In this document: positions 52,867 to 64,000 of the stretch, in pieces
Layout of the letters: the number at the start of each line of letters is the position of its first letter
Numbering within the stretch: position 1 is the first letter of the stretch
Assembly: GCF_963678635.1 (NCBI RefSeq)
Contig: NC_087065.1
Coordinates: 55,580,397 to 55,644,396 of the forward strand
DNA length: 64,000 nt
Reading direction: 5' to 3'
Origin: Symsagittifera roscoffensis
Lineage: Eukaryota > Xenacoelomorpha > Acoela > Convolutidae
The notes under the pieces: model-generated
What the model was told of the DNA's origin: nothing
What the model saw: the letters and a program-made list of their open reading frames with translations, nothing else
Database searches by the model: none
Made by a program: the position numbers and the translations under genes

Positions 52867-55800
52867 AGTCATCGGAATGTTCAAGATTCGGCACGTTATT
52901 TCAAAAAGATCTAAATCTTTTAGACAATCCAATTCCTGCAATTGCTCTTTCGTAGGCGTTTCATGTCGATTGTTCTCTTTTACACGAGCTTCAAGCCATC
53001 GTATCGCCATCATAACTCCCACTATCACTATCGTTATGGGCTGTGATAAATCTGGTAAACCCATGGAGAGCAGCTCTCCACAGTCCCAGATCAATACCAG
53101 GTTACTACGCCCAGGATACCACCATGTTTGTAGCAAGCAATGGCAGGGGAACTCATCATGTGTCAGCATGATGCTCCTCCAATTACGCTTTCCCAAAGCT
53201 TCCAGTAGTGGTTCCACTTCCATCATCACTCGGTGGACTTCATCATTCTCATTTACTGCATTGTAATCTGTGACTGTTGACCCTTTCTGCTTTCTGTCTT
53301 TCAAAGTCACTGAAGTTCCCACTGGCGTATCCCATGAACTTCTTTCCCAGTATCGATTCTAATTCTTCTTTGGTCCTCTCTGGAGCTGCTGAGAACATTT
53401 TGCACAACATTTTCTAAAATTTTTCTGAAATTCTTGTTTGTCTTACGCATTTCGGCACTGAAAAGGCTTGTTCCACGATCGTCCTCGTACTTTTCACATC
53501 CACTGCTACGGAATGCACTGGGTATCTGCTTTTGCACATTGAACCCAATGTTGATCCCACTAAATATCGCGCTTCTGTCGGTCTACGATAGGTGTCACTG
53601 TACTGGATGTTCATTTCCGCCTCGATCGCTTCTCTCCACTTTCCAATATGATTTTGCTCGGTTTGCAAAACTCCCGGAAATACTTTTACACTGATGGCCG
53701 TGACCATCTCATGCTTTTGTTCTAGATTCAAAAGTGACTCTAAAGAACCAAACATGCTGTGGAATCCTAGTACATTCACTAGATTCATCTGGGTTCCTCC
53801 ATGGCAATCTGCAATCAACTCCGTTTCCGTTTTTGCTTTCATCACAGTGTTCCCAAACAAAATCGTTAATTGCTTGTGTTGTTTCTCCAGGGTCTTTACG
53901 CAATCCAGACCTCCACAGATGTGACCCTGCAGTCCACAGACTTCCGCCAGACAGCTACCAGGTTTAGCCCAGTCCTCTAGTCCCCAGCCAGGCAACTCTA
54001 CTTTGTCTTCTCCGTTGCTCTTAGAGGATGGCGTCATTAAATTGTAAATGATGTTCAGGTCACGCAAGTTACAGTCTGAATTCAATCCCCTCTGCACGTC
54101 TTGCGTTGCACGCAGTATTGAATCGGCATTAGGACTCGGACACCATGATGGTTTCATCAGTTCCCACACCACCATTAGACTCGTTCTTAGCAGTTTGTCT
54201 GAAAATCCAAATCCAAATTCCACTCGGTTGTCAGATTTCGGCACTGAAGGTGCAATCATCTTTTCTTCCAACGCAAGTCCCAGCTTAGTCTGCTGATAAG
54301 CAGCGCTTCTTATCGTTCTAATTCTTGACGTCTAGAATCGTAGCAAAACTACTTGCTCGTAGTCGAAGAAGCAATCGCGTATGTCTTCATTTATGAAAGG
54401 GTTGTACGCCATCCCTATGATTCCGGATACGTAACTGTATGATTTCTTCCTGATCGGTCCACAGTATTCACTTGAATTCAGCAGTGCTCTCATAGAGTCT
54501 TTTTTGAGCCTCATATCCTTGCTAGAGAATCTCCGTATTTCGTCAATCTTCCTCATTGGTTCCAGCTCCACAAGCTCCTTCATGTCCATTGGCATCGTTT
54601 TACTCTGATGGATGTCCAAAATTGCTAGTAAGAGCAAAGCTTAAGCTCATTCATCGTCTTAGCATCTTGACACAAGTAATCAATGCTGGCACTGAGATTT
54701 ATTTTATCATGAATCGGATGAAACAGAGAGCGTCTCTCCGCTTCGCGCACGCTACTGTCGCTCCTTCTTGGGTGATAAGATCCCTCAAACTCGTCATTAA
54801 GAACACCTTCTCTTCCTTCGATCTTTTTCTTTCATCCAAATCATATTCTCCGCGTGTCAGTCCAGTCATGCACCAAGCGAACCTAAGTTGTAATTCTGTT
54901 CTCACATTGGGTATCTCTATCAGAGCGTGTATCTTCGGAGTGGTTCTCATTTCTTCTTCGAAGTACCGTAACACTACTGCTCTCCATGGTATGCTCACTA
55001 ACTGCTCTATCGTTTCTTCGTGCAACTCAGAAGATACCAAAGTTCCGTATGCCTTCTGCTTCAGGGTTGTGCCTTGCATCATCGTCTCTAAATAACCCTC
55101 CAGGGCATTTTTGTTTTCCAGAGCAACCTCCATGTATCCACCAGCGGGCTCATCAACCGATACGGCTTCCGACACTGTCAGTCGGTTGTACTCCACTGGG
55201 ATTAGCTGTCCTACGACGCTGCCCTTTCCATGGTTCATGGAAGACGTTTTGAAATCTTGTAGGTTACTCTCTCCACATTGGCTGAGTATTTCCATCTCTA
55301 ACGTTGCTCCAGTCAGAGTGCGGTCACTCCTCTTGGTTGTATAACTGGCTAATTTTATTCCTACCATGAGAATGGGTGGCACCTTCGCTACGTTAGTCAA
55401 CAGTTCTGTCAGTGCCAGGCAATCGGTCATCACCCTGTCCCATGTCCATGGCTTCTTCGACGCGCTTTCTTTTGGCTTGGAGTTGACAGCTTTTATCGAG
55501 ATTTCAGAATCCACCTTTTTTTCCAGCTTTCCTTAAAGTCACTTTGCTGCCAAGTTTCTTTTTCATATCATTAATCTTGTCAATCACCATCTTTGATCGC
55601 ATCGTTCCCTTTCGGGTTCTCGGCAGATACACTACTTCTTCCTTGCTTTCTTGCGGCGTCGTCTTTATAGGAGAAATTACCTCATTTTCGTCAGTGGCCG
55701 TGTCGATCAATAACTCGCTCAATCTCCATTCACACTCATCGAGTTTGTCAAGGACTTCCCGCATTAGTGGTCTGTTGAGACCTATTTTCGGTATGAAGGC

Positions 55801-55880
55801 AACTCTGTCCATACTGCATCCCGTTCTATTCTCGTGGTCTCTAAGACGTACTTCCCACTCTTCTTCGGGCAACGTTCCCA
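52867..55880 (-). pseudogene. Element C, inner copy of the unknown C-terminal part
   Basis: Blocks are 52765-53322, 53414-54271, 54332-54637 and 54699-55514, with frame breaks near 53330, 54280, 54640 and 55515. It lacks the extreme C-terminus, which is cut at the duplication junction. Compared with the LTR-side copy it keeps the roughly 550 bp segment but has more differences in 53900-54400. Confidence 0.8.
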
Positions 55881-58770
55881 AGAAAGGTACTCTGGCAGTG
55901 CCTTCGATTCTTCTTCTCCTTTGTAATTCCCTTAAGAGTTTCTTTTCGGCGTTTTTAGAATTGCTCGGAGAGCTGCTCTCCGGCAAATTCCGGTTCCTTT
56001 CAATGAAGGTCGACGGAGGTTCTAGCATGGAAGTTCCCTCGTCTGCTGGCTCAGTCGTTGCTTCTAACGCGTCTGTGCCGTTTTCAAAGTCACTGAGAAA
56101 ATTCAAGTCCAGGCTGGACATCCCGCCTGTCGAAGCTTTGACGTCCTCTTTCTCAGACTGATCGGGATCCTGTTGCATAGTTTCTTCCGATCGACGGCAT
56201 CCTCCTTGCCCATCGTCTCGTCTTGGATTCTTTCCTGAACTTGAGGGCCCTTGCTCTTCATCCCTTACTCCATCTGGTAATTTTGGTACAACTAGTCTGC
56301 CAGCTGACTGATTTTCCTCCTCTCCGTGAACTACCTTGACTTCTTCACAGCCGAAGGGTGCTAGCATGGTTCTAGTCTGTAGTGTTCCGTCCACCGTTAA
56401 CTTTGGTTTTACACTCGTCAAGATTAGGGATGCTATCATGATCATTGGCGACAGATCCAGTTTCGCCCATTCCTCGTTGAATCGTCCAGGCTTCGGAGTT
56501 GCTGCATTATTCATCCGTTTCCTCGTTGTGTCATCCGTGAAGGCAAACTGCGTATTCTGCAGCACTGCGGCGTTTCTGCCCACGAAGCACGGGTCCATCA
56601 TCTCGGAGAATTTCGCTAAACTCCTTTCATTAGTTTCGAAGGCTCTCAACCTAGCGGTTTGTACTACGGAGACTGCTCCGAGCAACATCGTTCTAATCGA
56701 GGGAAATTCAGAAATCTCTTCTGGCAGTTTCTTGTAGTCAACCAGCCTTTCGTTTCTTCTCTCAATTTGTGATATGCTGCAGTCAGTCGAAGAATTCTTG
56801 TTTCGTTCTTCTTATTGTAGGGCCGTAGATTCCAGAGCGTCAGGAATACCTCGATGTGCCCTCTATCCACTTCTCCCATCCTATCACGGAAGTGATCATC
56901 AAAGTTTGTAACTGTCATCTCCGGCTTTGATATTTTCGTGAATAACAAGTCCTCACTCATTATCTCTCGTAGGGCGTGTTGTTCACACCAGTTGAGTGCA
57001 CTTCCGTCCACTGCTGATATGAGGTTCAGGTGCAACACCGACCTCCTTTATGCCTCCGCCTTAACGTCAGGGAACGCAAACGTGACTGCCAGAACGTAAA
57101 TCACTGTCACGAATTCCGTGGCTCCTCTGATCAATGCTTAGGGATCTGTCCTCATAGCCAAGCTCAGGTCAGTTAGCATGGGCATGCCCCCAGCATGACG
57201 TCGCACGTCTTCTTCCTTCTTAATTGTCTCATCCTCTCCTGTTCCAAAGCGATTCTGCTGCAGGAGGTATTAGATACGAGTATGTCGCAGATCTCCTATC
57301 TTGGTCCTGGAATTACTGGGTCGCTTCATGTCAAACCTCTTCACGTTCTCTCTCATCTGCTCCTGGTAGCGTGTCAGCTTCATCAATCCTCCCAAGTTCC
57401 CGTGCGTTATCGCAATTAGCGTCAGAAGTCCATCTATTCGCAAATTCAGCACTCCTTCGATGAGCAGTATCACTTGTCTTCTCACAAAGTTCTCCGTTCC
57501 AAACGTCACGAATAGGGCTAGTAGTTCCACGATCGATACTTCTACGACTGCTTGGAGGAACTCTTTAATCAGGTATCGAGAAAGCGATGGGTAAACTTTC
57601 GCCAGGAAGGACGCGGTCCATCCGGCTCCCAACCCTTCCAGCCAGGTTTATCACTTTCAGCAGGTAGGCATGGATCTTCTTGATCACCACTGGGCCTCGC
57701 TCGAAATCAGCCGTTCCCAATGCGGCTATTCGAGCGGTCAAGTTCAGCCACAAGACCATCGCAACCGAGTGAACTCTCGTATCCTTGGAATTCTTCCTTC
57801 TTTCTCTTTCTTCGTTCATTTTCATTCATCGGAACCATAAGTAGTTAGACATCGCTACTATTACTCGATGGTCATCGTCAATTCCTGGTTTCAGTTTAAA
57901 ATTTCGGCTTTGTCTAACACTACACGTGTAGTGAATGGTCCTTAAATCCTCGTAGGTAATCAGACCACACCGTAGGTAATTCCGCCCTAAGTGGTCTGAG
58001 GTTCTCCATCTCTATTCCGCGATTTGGGTCAGATATGATCACATCATATTTCCCTTCCGAGAGCAACGCCACCATCGCGTATACAAACTTCAGTCCATCC
58101 GGGAGATGTGCATATCCCGGAGACAGTGCAAACATAGCTTTCGGTGTAATTTTGGGGATTCCACCTTCTTTCAGCGTGTTCATTGCTTCACCCATCGATT
58201 CGAGGATATCCTTTATCGCTGGCCATACTGCGTCTTCGGCCCTTGTAGGTGTGTGTGTAGATGTTCATTTATGCTGGCAAATACGATCGTGATCGGGTTC
58301 ATTTCCGTCTGTCGTTGTACCCCGATTGCCATTGACACCGACTGCATTAGGTCCAGGTCGACTGCTGCCAACATTATAACGTCAGGCCAAAACAGAGATT
58401 TGGAGGTACGTACGAAGTCTGAGTTCGCAACTATCATAATCTTTGCTTTTCTCATTTCTGCTTTATCATACGCTGCGAAGATGGTCTCGTCCTTCCTAAT
58501 CATCTTCATCCCACCATATCTCTGAACATCGCCTTCTTGAGTCACCTGTTTCGGGTACGCTCTTTCTTCTATATGACATGGGGGTGCTCGTATTTGCTTG
58601 AACAATTTCATATGTTGTCCTATTGGTGCCCTCGTTGTCAAGAATCTTTCGGGCCTTTCTTCTCGATTTCCTTCACCATGATTCAGTTCCACGTCTTGCA
58701 AAGATCTTGCATTTACTGGAACCATTGTGTTGTTTTAGGGCAGTCCCTCTAAATCAGCGAATCTTACGCG
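55877..58770 (-). pseudogene. Element C, middle part of the second polyprotein
   Basis: Blocks are 55504-56688, 56664-57038, 57270-57632, 57920-58195 and 58213-58725. VANSDFVRTSKSLFW and VFASINEHLH are the altered SGNH-like landmarks; GIND has become SINE, so block III is lost here. A deletion near 57640 removes part of the helical region. Confidence 0.75.
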
Positions 58771-61000
58771 AGTCGTGGAGCTGAAATTAATGCCAGCTGC
58801 TATCAACCAGTCCACACCTGCGATTGAGTACAGTCTGTTGACGGATAGTCTCGCTCCATTTAGTATCCTTATGCCATCGGCTGCAAACCGTACCGTCTGA
58901 AGGTTCAATTTCATCAGGTCCTGTTTATAGACATGCCAAGGAAGGAGAAGGTATGGGCCTCGATCACATCAAAGAGCTTATGTCTGGTCGTCGCTCCTCT
59001 CGGCGGGTACTCGTAGTCTCTGATCTTGTCTCCGATCTCGTTTCCGGTCTCGAGGTACTTGTTGTCTCCGTAGTCGGGTTGACAGGTCCTATTCTTCGCC
59101 TTGGATAAATGGTTCTTCTTGCTGGCGCTTCTCCCAACCGGTCCTGTACGTCCGTCCTTTGCCCTGGCTCGCTAGAGCTTTGCGGCCTGTAGGTCACGGC
59201 TGGGACGGCTCCCAGACCTGTTTCTAGGTTAGGGGGCACAAAGGTTGAGAGTGCCGGCTCATTCGTCGTTTTTTCTTTCTCTAGCACTCCCGTGTCATAG
59301 AGCTCAACCTCCATTTCGTTCCTGGAAGACTCGGTTCATAAAGGCTTGTCCTTCTATACTATCAAAGTGGATTCCATCGGTGGTTAGTCTGGCCTGATCC
59401 ATAGCTCTGAGCTCGTGTTCAATGTCCATAAGGATCATCCGTCCAGCGTTCCGACTCGCCAGATTTCTCAGTATGTTGTTCCACCTGATTACTCCTTCGT
59501 TATGCCTCCTTCCTGTCGATGTCAGCGTTCTCGTGCTCATCGGTACGGTGCAAACGGTCAGTACCGCGCACATGAAGTTCTGCCAGAGAGTAGTGAATTT
59601 GCACACCATCATCGATTCCCATTGTGCCTCTTCCTCATCTGAGGCTCTGGACACATTGTTTGTCCGTATTACGATCATTATGTTAGGGATACTTCCTGGG
59701 TTCATTAGCACCACCATTCGAAATAGCTGGGCTATCGTGGCAACTCCAAAGGCCATCACCGTGATGATCCAAGATGTTCTCAGGTTTTAGAGAACTCTCA
59801 CCAAACTGTCACCCAGTATCAAATGTCCCGAGCGGCGGTTGTTGCAAGTTTATCGCCGGACTCCAAGTCGATCGATTAAAGCAGGCTCGCGGATTCACTT
59901 CTCGAAATCATGTAAAATTATTCATCCTCAGGTTGTTCTTCTACGCATCAAACACTCGGGACAATTTTTTCATCGGCACTTCTCTTATTTTCCTCTCAGG
60001 GGCTCCAGATGTCTTTGCTGGTAATGTGACACTGTCAACTCCCGTTTTCTTTATCGTTTCTCGGGAGAGTTCCACTTCCATAGGGTGCAGTCACCCCGGA
60101 ACCTGGAGACTAGTCGCTAATTCCTATAAGCGACTAGTCGTCCAGCCGTTTCTATCAACTTCCACACTGTCTGCTCTACGACTGGGTCACCTAGGGTATC
60201 ACTTGGGTCCTGGATCGTCACTATCCCCGCCGTAGTTGGGGGTCGCACCTCCGTCGTCTGACTTAGTTCGCGAGGCGTTAGGAGCTCCATCGGGCACTGC
60301 CCACGAGGAATTTTCCTTGCATGTTTCGCTTTTTCCACTACCGTCGTCAACGCCAGCCGTTCCGATCGCTCTTTATATTCTTGCCTCAAGCGTTTTATTT
60401 CTTGACCGTCTTTCTTGGTACAATCTTCAAACTGTTTCTTCCACATGTCACTGTCTTCTTCTACACTGAGAATAGTCTTAGCCACTTGATCTAGCTCTCT
60501 TCGGGTCTTCTCCAGTTCTTTGGTCGTTCCGTTGAGATCGTCTGAACTTCTTCTTCTACTCTCGCCCTCTTTGGTGGCACAGCTGCTCTCAGTTGTGAAT
60601 TAGACGAGGCAGCACAAGGCCTAAGCGTGCTTGGCAAACAAGGCCTAAGCGTGCTTGGCAGAGGCATCTCACCTGGTTGGTAGGTCCTGGAACATCCCAA
60701 TCAGGGCTCGTTCGCCAAGTGATTTCCTGAGAGAGCCCCATTTCTCCACCTCATTACCCTCATGTTTGGGTGGTCTAGCACTCCTCTTTCTCCATATGCG
60801 GCCATCAAAAAATCTTCCGTGGGGCGGTCTGCAAGGTTATCATGCCCCAAGATGTTTATTCAGGCGACCAGCAACATGACTACCTCTGGGTCCTCCAGAG
60901 CGCAGTCTCAATCCATCAGCCGACGATAGATCGCATCTATCATCGGTCCTATATATGACTCCGCTATCTCCATCAATTCATTCAAATCAAAGTTGTCCAT
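58771..61000 (-). pseudogene. Element C, SGNH/GDSL hydrolase part
   Basis: The start codon is at 60998-61000. Blocks are 60117-60485, 59304-59759 and 58964-59314. The LTDGIHFDS block is present, but block III reads RTNNVSR and the GDS block near 59810 follows a stop and an indel, so this copy cannot be active. A CAAGGCCTAAGCGTGCTTGG repeat occurs twice near 60612-60655. Confidence 0.78.
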
Positions 61001-61423
61001 TTCGTTAGATCTGGTTTGATTATCAGTTTGTTCAATTGAAATCCGATGAATAATTAAATTATCAATCAGGATCTAGAAAAGAGGTCACGAATATCACATT
61101 TGTCAGCATTACTCTAGTTTTGTATTAAAATTTATTTAAAACACTCAGATGAAAATATTCTGATCTTAGAATGTTTTAAAATCAGTTTAATGCTAAAATT
61201 TAGGAATTCGACCTAAGAATTGACAGTCCAAATTTTGGATCTATTACTAAGATCGTCATTCGACTGTTCATGGTCACTAATCCCTTCGTACCCAGGTTCT
61301 TAATAACATAACAAAACACACATCTCACACACAGCACACATAGTATGACACCTTCCTGCGTGCAATATAAACTGAGACTATACTCAAATAATATTTCTTA
61401 CGTAAGTTACTTTTATGTTAGTA
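61001..61423 (-). other. Element C gap with conserved splice acceptor
   Basis: This is equivalent to A 19791-20196. It has CTCTTTTCTAG followed by ATCCTGATTGAT on the minus strand near 61076, a decayed TTGGACTGTC palindrome near 61225, and an AACATAACA simple repeat near 61300. Confidence 0.65.
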
Positions 61424-61665
61424 TCAGAAACGATTACGTGTCATCCTCAGTTCGGGTCGTATACTGGAAGCGAGAGTTCCTTTATCTCCCTTTCTGCAAG
61501 GAATTTTCTCAGTCTCGTCAAAGACAAGACTAAGTTTTCCGGAGCCACATGCCGCTTCTCCGTCGCCCTCGTCACCTAGAAGCAAAAATACTTTCCCGGT
61601 ATCTGTGACGCCGCCGGAGGCAAGGCTGCTACGCCTCCTATTCCTGGTCTTTGCGTCCAATGAAA
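61424..61665 (-). pseudogene. Element C, tail of the macro-like domain
   Basis: The minus strand from 61665 matches A 19463-19700 (CAAAGACCAGG ... GTGACGCCGCCGG region) with indels; it is the last third of the integrase-macro frame. The DNA beyond 61665 no longer matches A. Confidence 0.65.
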
Positions 61666-61924
61666 ATTATATTTGTCCTCTATCATCAGTGAGTGAATTG
61701 ATAAGAAATGAAAAAAAGAGTTTTCGTCTTGGCTTTCGCTCCTTTGAATCTTTCTTGTGTTTTATGACTGTTGATGCCTAATGTTCAATGTGTTTTTTTG
61801 GTTGATTCCAATTGTATAGACGTACTGGTTTGTTTTTGTATGTCTTTTTTATTCTTCGTTTTCCTTGTACTGATGAATGTGATGTTGATTCTGAGTCAGG
61901 AAAATATAATTGATCATTGACTTG

Positions 61925-62194
61925 CTAATTGTTATTAACGGAGTCTTTTAGCTTGTAAAGTTCTTCTAAATTGCTAGTTTCTGATTCGGAGACTGCATTC
62001 CTTCGCTTTGAAAATCGTTTTCGTGTAATTTGTCTTTGATTGCTGAAAACTTTCCTTTTAATTGTTTGTCGTTTTGTTCGAATATATCCTATTTTTTGTT
62101 TGTGTGGAGTGATTACGAGATCGTATTTTTCGTTGTTTATTTCACAGTTGTGTAATACGATTGTTTGTTTATTTTCTAAATTGTCTAGTGACAT
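61925..62194 (-). CDS. Hypothetical basic protein, possibly one exon
   Basis: This 89-codon open frame starts with ATG at 62194 and ends TAA. The product is Lys/Arg-rich in the middle (RTKRQTIKRKVF, RKRFSKRRN) with acidic ends. I recognise no domain. It may be a fragment of another element or chance in AT-rich DNA. Confidence 0.25.
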   Translation of the reverse strand: MSLDNLENKQTIVLHNCEINNEKYDLVITPHKQKIGYIRTKRQTIKRKVFSNQRQITRKRFSKRRNAVSESETSNLEELYKLKDSVNNN

Positions 62195-62699
62195 AAGGTT
62201 TAGGATGACGGTTGCAACTTTGTGATTAGTGACTTTTAATGTCTTAAACTGTCATTTCTGACGATTTTTTGTGGTTAGCCTAACTTGGGTCATGTATTCA
62301 GGGTTGGAGAGAAAAGCATACATCGATTCCGGAGAATGATTTTTTAATTTCTTGTGGCTGGTCTAAGTTCAGGTGTTAACCTACTTAATCTTACTTAGGG
62401 GTAGTGATTGTGTTCAAGGGTTGGAGAATAGTAAATCGATCCACAAGGTTCAGGTATAATTAGAGCACAAGTAGTTCGTTAGGTATTATTTTAAACTTTA
62501 AGTGAAGTTTAAGTATTATCCTGGGTCAGATAGGAGGGGGGTCGAGTGAAGGATGAATAACCGAAGTTCTTCACTGTTTATCCTAATTAAAATGGTTAGT
62601 TGTTTTGAAAAACTTCTTTTAGTCCTGGATCTTGGTAGGGTTGGGTAGTGAATCGACGCTTCAGGTCCTTAGACACTTTATTAATTGTGACGGGGAGAA

Positions 62700-62830
62700 A
62701 AAAATTGTTCTGTTTGATCCAAGGATAAACCTTGATGATCAGAATATAAAATTAATGAATAAAAAATTTTATTTTAAAAAAAGTGATTTTAAGATCCAAG
62801 GAAAGCCTTGATGATCTGTTTTAATTTAAA
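62700..62830. repeat. Two copies of a GATCCAAGG...CCTTGATGATC hairpin unit
   Basis: GATCCAAGGATAAACCTTGATGATC near 62708 and a shorter form with GGAAAGCC near 62793 are about 85 bp apart. Each has CAAGG and CCTTG arms around a 4-5 nt loop. The flanks are AT-rich. Confidence 0.45.
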
Positions 62831-63735
62831 AGAGTTTACTTTAGTTAAAAAAAAGAATTAGGATAAGCCTTTATAAATAATTTAAGATTTAATTGATAGA
62901 AAATTTTACTTTTTGATGATGTTAGTAGGTTGATGATTTGCTGTTATGTTTAGGGGATGAAGCTGGGGATGAAGAAATGATCTATGTATACTAACAATTT
63001 GTGTTCATACTAACTGATTTTTTTTTAATCAATAAATATTTTTTCCAGATATCTTTTTTAATTTTACTGCAGTTTGGAGGGAACGACTTGAGATGTTTCT
63101 ATCAGTCGTTATTGTACAATAATAAGTTTAGCGCCGTAATGATTGTTGAAGATTTTTCTTCAAAGATATTATATTTGTAAAGGAAAATCTAAATTCATTT
63201 CTAATAAGGTTCTAAATATAAAAGATTGTGTTGCATTTTGCCGTTGTATGATTTTGCCGTTGTGTTGGATTTTGTGCTGGATGAAATTTAATGGTAATTT
63301 GCTCTGTAGTCGTATGTCGTCTCTTGTCCGAGGTCTTCTTCCAATACCGGGTAGTTCTCGTATTGTTCGGAATAGTGGCTCTGATTAAATTATTGTCATG
63401 TAACTTTTTTGGAAATGTTTTTTGTCTAATTCTAATCTATTTGGTTAGTTCTAAGCTAATTTGTTTTTTAAGCTCTTGTTCGAGACTTTTGGTCGCACCG
63501 GATGAGTTGGGATGGATGTCTTACTCATAGAGTAATTTCAGATAAGGTACACCCTCTGCTCGTCACGCTATCTCATTTTCGGCCGGATAGATTCGTGCAA
63601 CTTCTTAGTCTAATATCGATCTGAATCTTACTCTTATATCTCTTAGTCTCAATAGATCTAGTGTATACTGGTTTCATTATTAGTCAGTCTTTTGGAGAAA
63701 GCAATTAAGCTGTAAGTTAAATTCAAATCTCTCTG

Positions 63736-63763
63736 GTGCTGAAATTACAAGTAATTTCAGCAC
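63736..63763. repeat. Perfect 28-bp palindrome
   Basis: GTGCTGAAATTAC, then AA, then GTAATTTCAGCAC: 13-bp arms match exactly. It is noncoding and of unknown role. Confidence 0.85.
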
Positions 63764-63800
63764 TTACAAATAAGTGGGTTGTTAGTTTGATGGAGTATGA

Positions 63801-63853
63801 TTGGTTAGTATTAAATATTTTATAGGGATAAAATATCTAATTTATAACCAATA
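63801..63853. repeat. Imperfect inverted repeat
   Basis: ATATTTTAT and ATAAAATAT flank AGGG (63815-63836). Further out TTGGTTA pairs with TAACCAA with small internal loops. It could be a decayed small DNA element. Confidence 0.5.
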
Positions 63854-64000
63854 ATAAAATATAGTTTGGATCTGGTTCCATTATCGTACTTATCCTGTCT
63901 GATAGAATGAAACCACAAATGAAAATCACGATGTTTTCCGAATTTTCATTGGAAATTTTCAATTTTATTTTAAAGTTTCTGCCTATAATTGGATCACTAT

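Larger units (their letters stand above)
47662..61665 (-). mobile_element. Element C interior: rearranged, 5'-truncated relative of element A
   Basis: The minus strand carries the tail of the macro-like domain (about 61424-61665), the SGNH protein, the middle part and the unknown C-terminal part. The last two are then repeated in a second partial copy before the 3' UTR and LTR. The 5' breakpoint is near 61665, equal to A position about 19463. Frames are broken by many indels. The duplication offset is about 4.1 kb at one end and 4.7 kb at the other because the LTR-side copy has deletions. Confidence 0.85.
61666..64000. other. AT-rich right flank
   Basis: No gene is recognisable. It contains three loosely related GGGTTGGAGA/GGGTTGGGTA phrases near 62302, 62418 and 62636, two AAGG...CCTT hairpins near 62708 and 62793, and two strong palindromes near the end, listed separately. 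Confidence 0.5.

Overview
This is animal-type genomic DNA, most likely from an invertebrate; I cannot place it further. The only recognisable host gene is part of an intron-containing adenylate kinase 2 gene on the minus strand (3354-3850). The AT-rich flanks (1-4040 and 61666-64000) hold no other gene I can name. There is no sign of prokaryotic origin: there are no operons, ribosome binding sites or CRISPR arrays, while introns, a LINE remnant, a Penelope-like element and LTR retrotransposons are present.

About 57 kb of the window is a nest of retroelements. The centrepiece is element A (6337-30882, plus strand), a 24.5 kb Ty3/gypsy-type LTR retrotransposon with nearly identical 921-bp LTRs (TG...CA). 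Its order is: LTR; a 2.9 kb leader with a primer-site candidate, a strong hairpin and an array of CCGGAGGGGT motifs; a Gag-PR-RT-RNase H frame; one in-frame TAA; an integrase frame whose C-terminus looks like a macro (ADP-ribose binding) domain; a 406-bp gap with a conserved 3' splice site; then about 9 kb of extra coding sequence. That extra sequence is split in A into three frames but reads through at the same junctions in relatives B and C. It encodes an SGNH/GDSL hydrolase, a second degenerate SGNH-like region and a large protein of unknown function.

Element A sits inside the 3' LTR of element B, an older minus-strand relative. B's LTR pieces flank A at 6026-6336 and 30883-31531, and its broken interior runs to about 43495. 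Beyond B lies a Penelope-like element in inverted-arm form (about 43580-45479) with a GIY-YIG endonuclease and hammerhead-like motifs. Part of it, together with part of the neighbouring LTR, is duplicated as a 1245-bp tandem repeat. Element C, a third minus-strand relative (46725-61665), follows. It carries a roughly 4 kb internal duplication and a patch closely matching B, which suggests template switching.

Working model: the first long frame supplies capsid, protease, reverse transcriptase, RNase H and integrase from the genomic RNA. The second long frame is probably expressed from a spliced RNA, in the position where retroviruses carry env, but it shows no envelope features. The macro domain plus SGNH hydrolase plus giant unknown protein is the most unusual content here.
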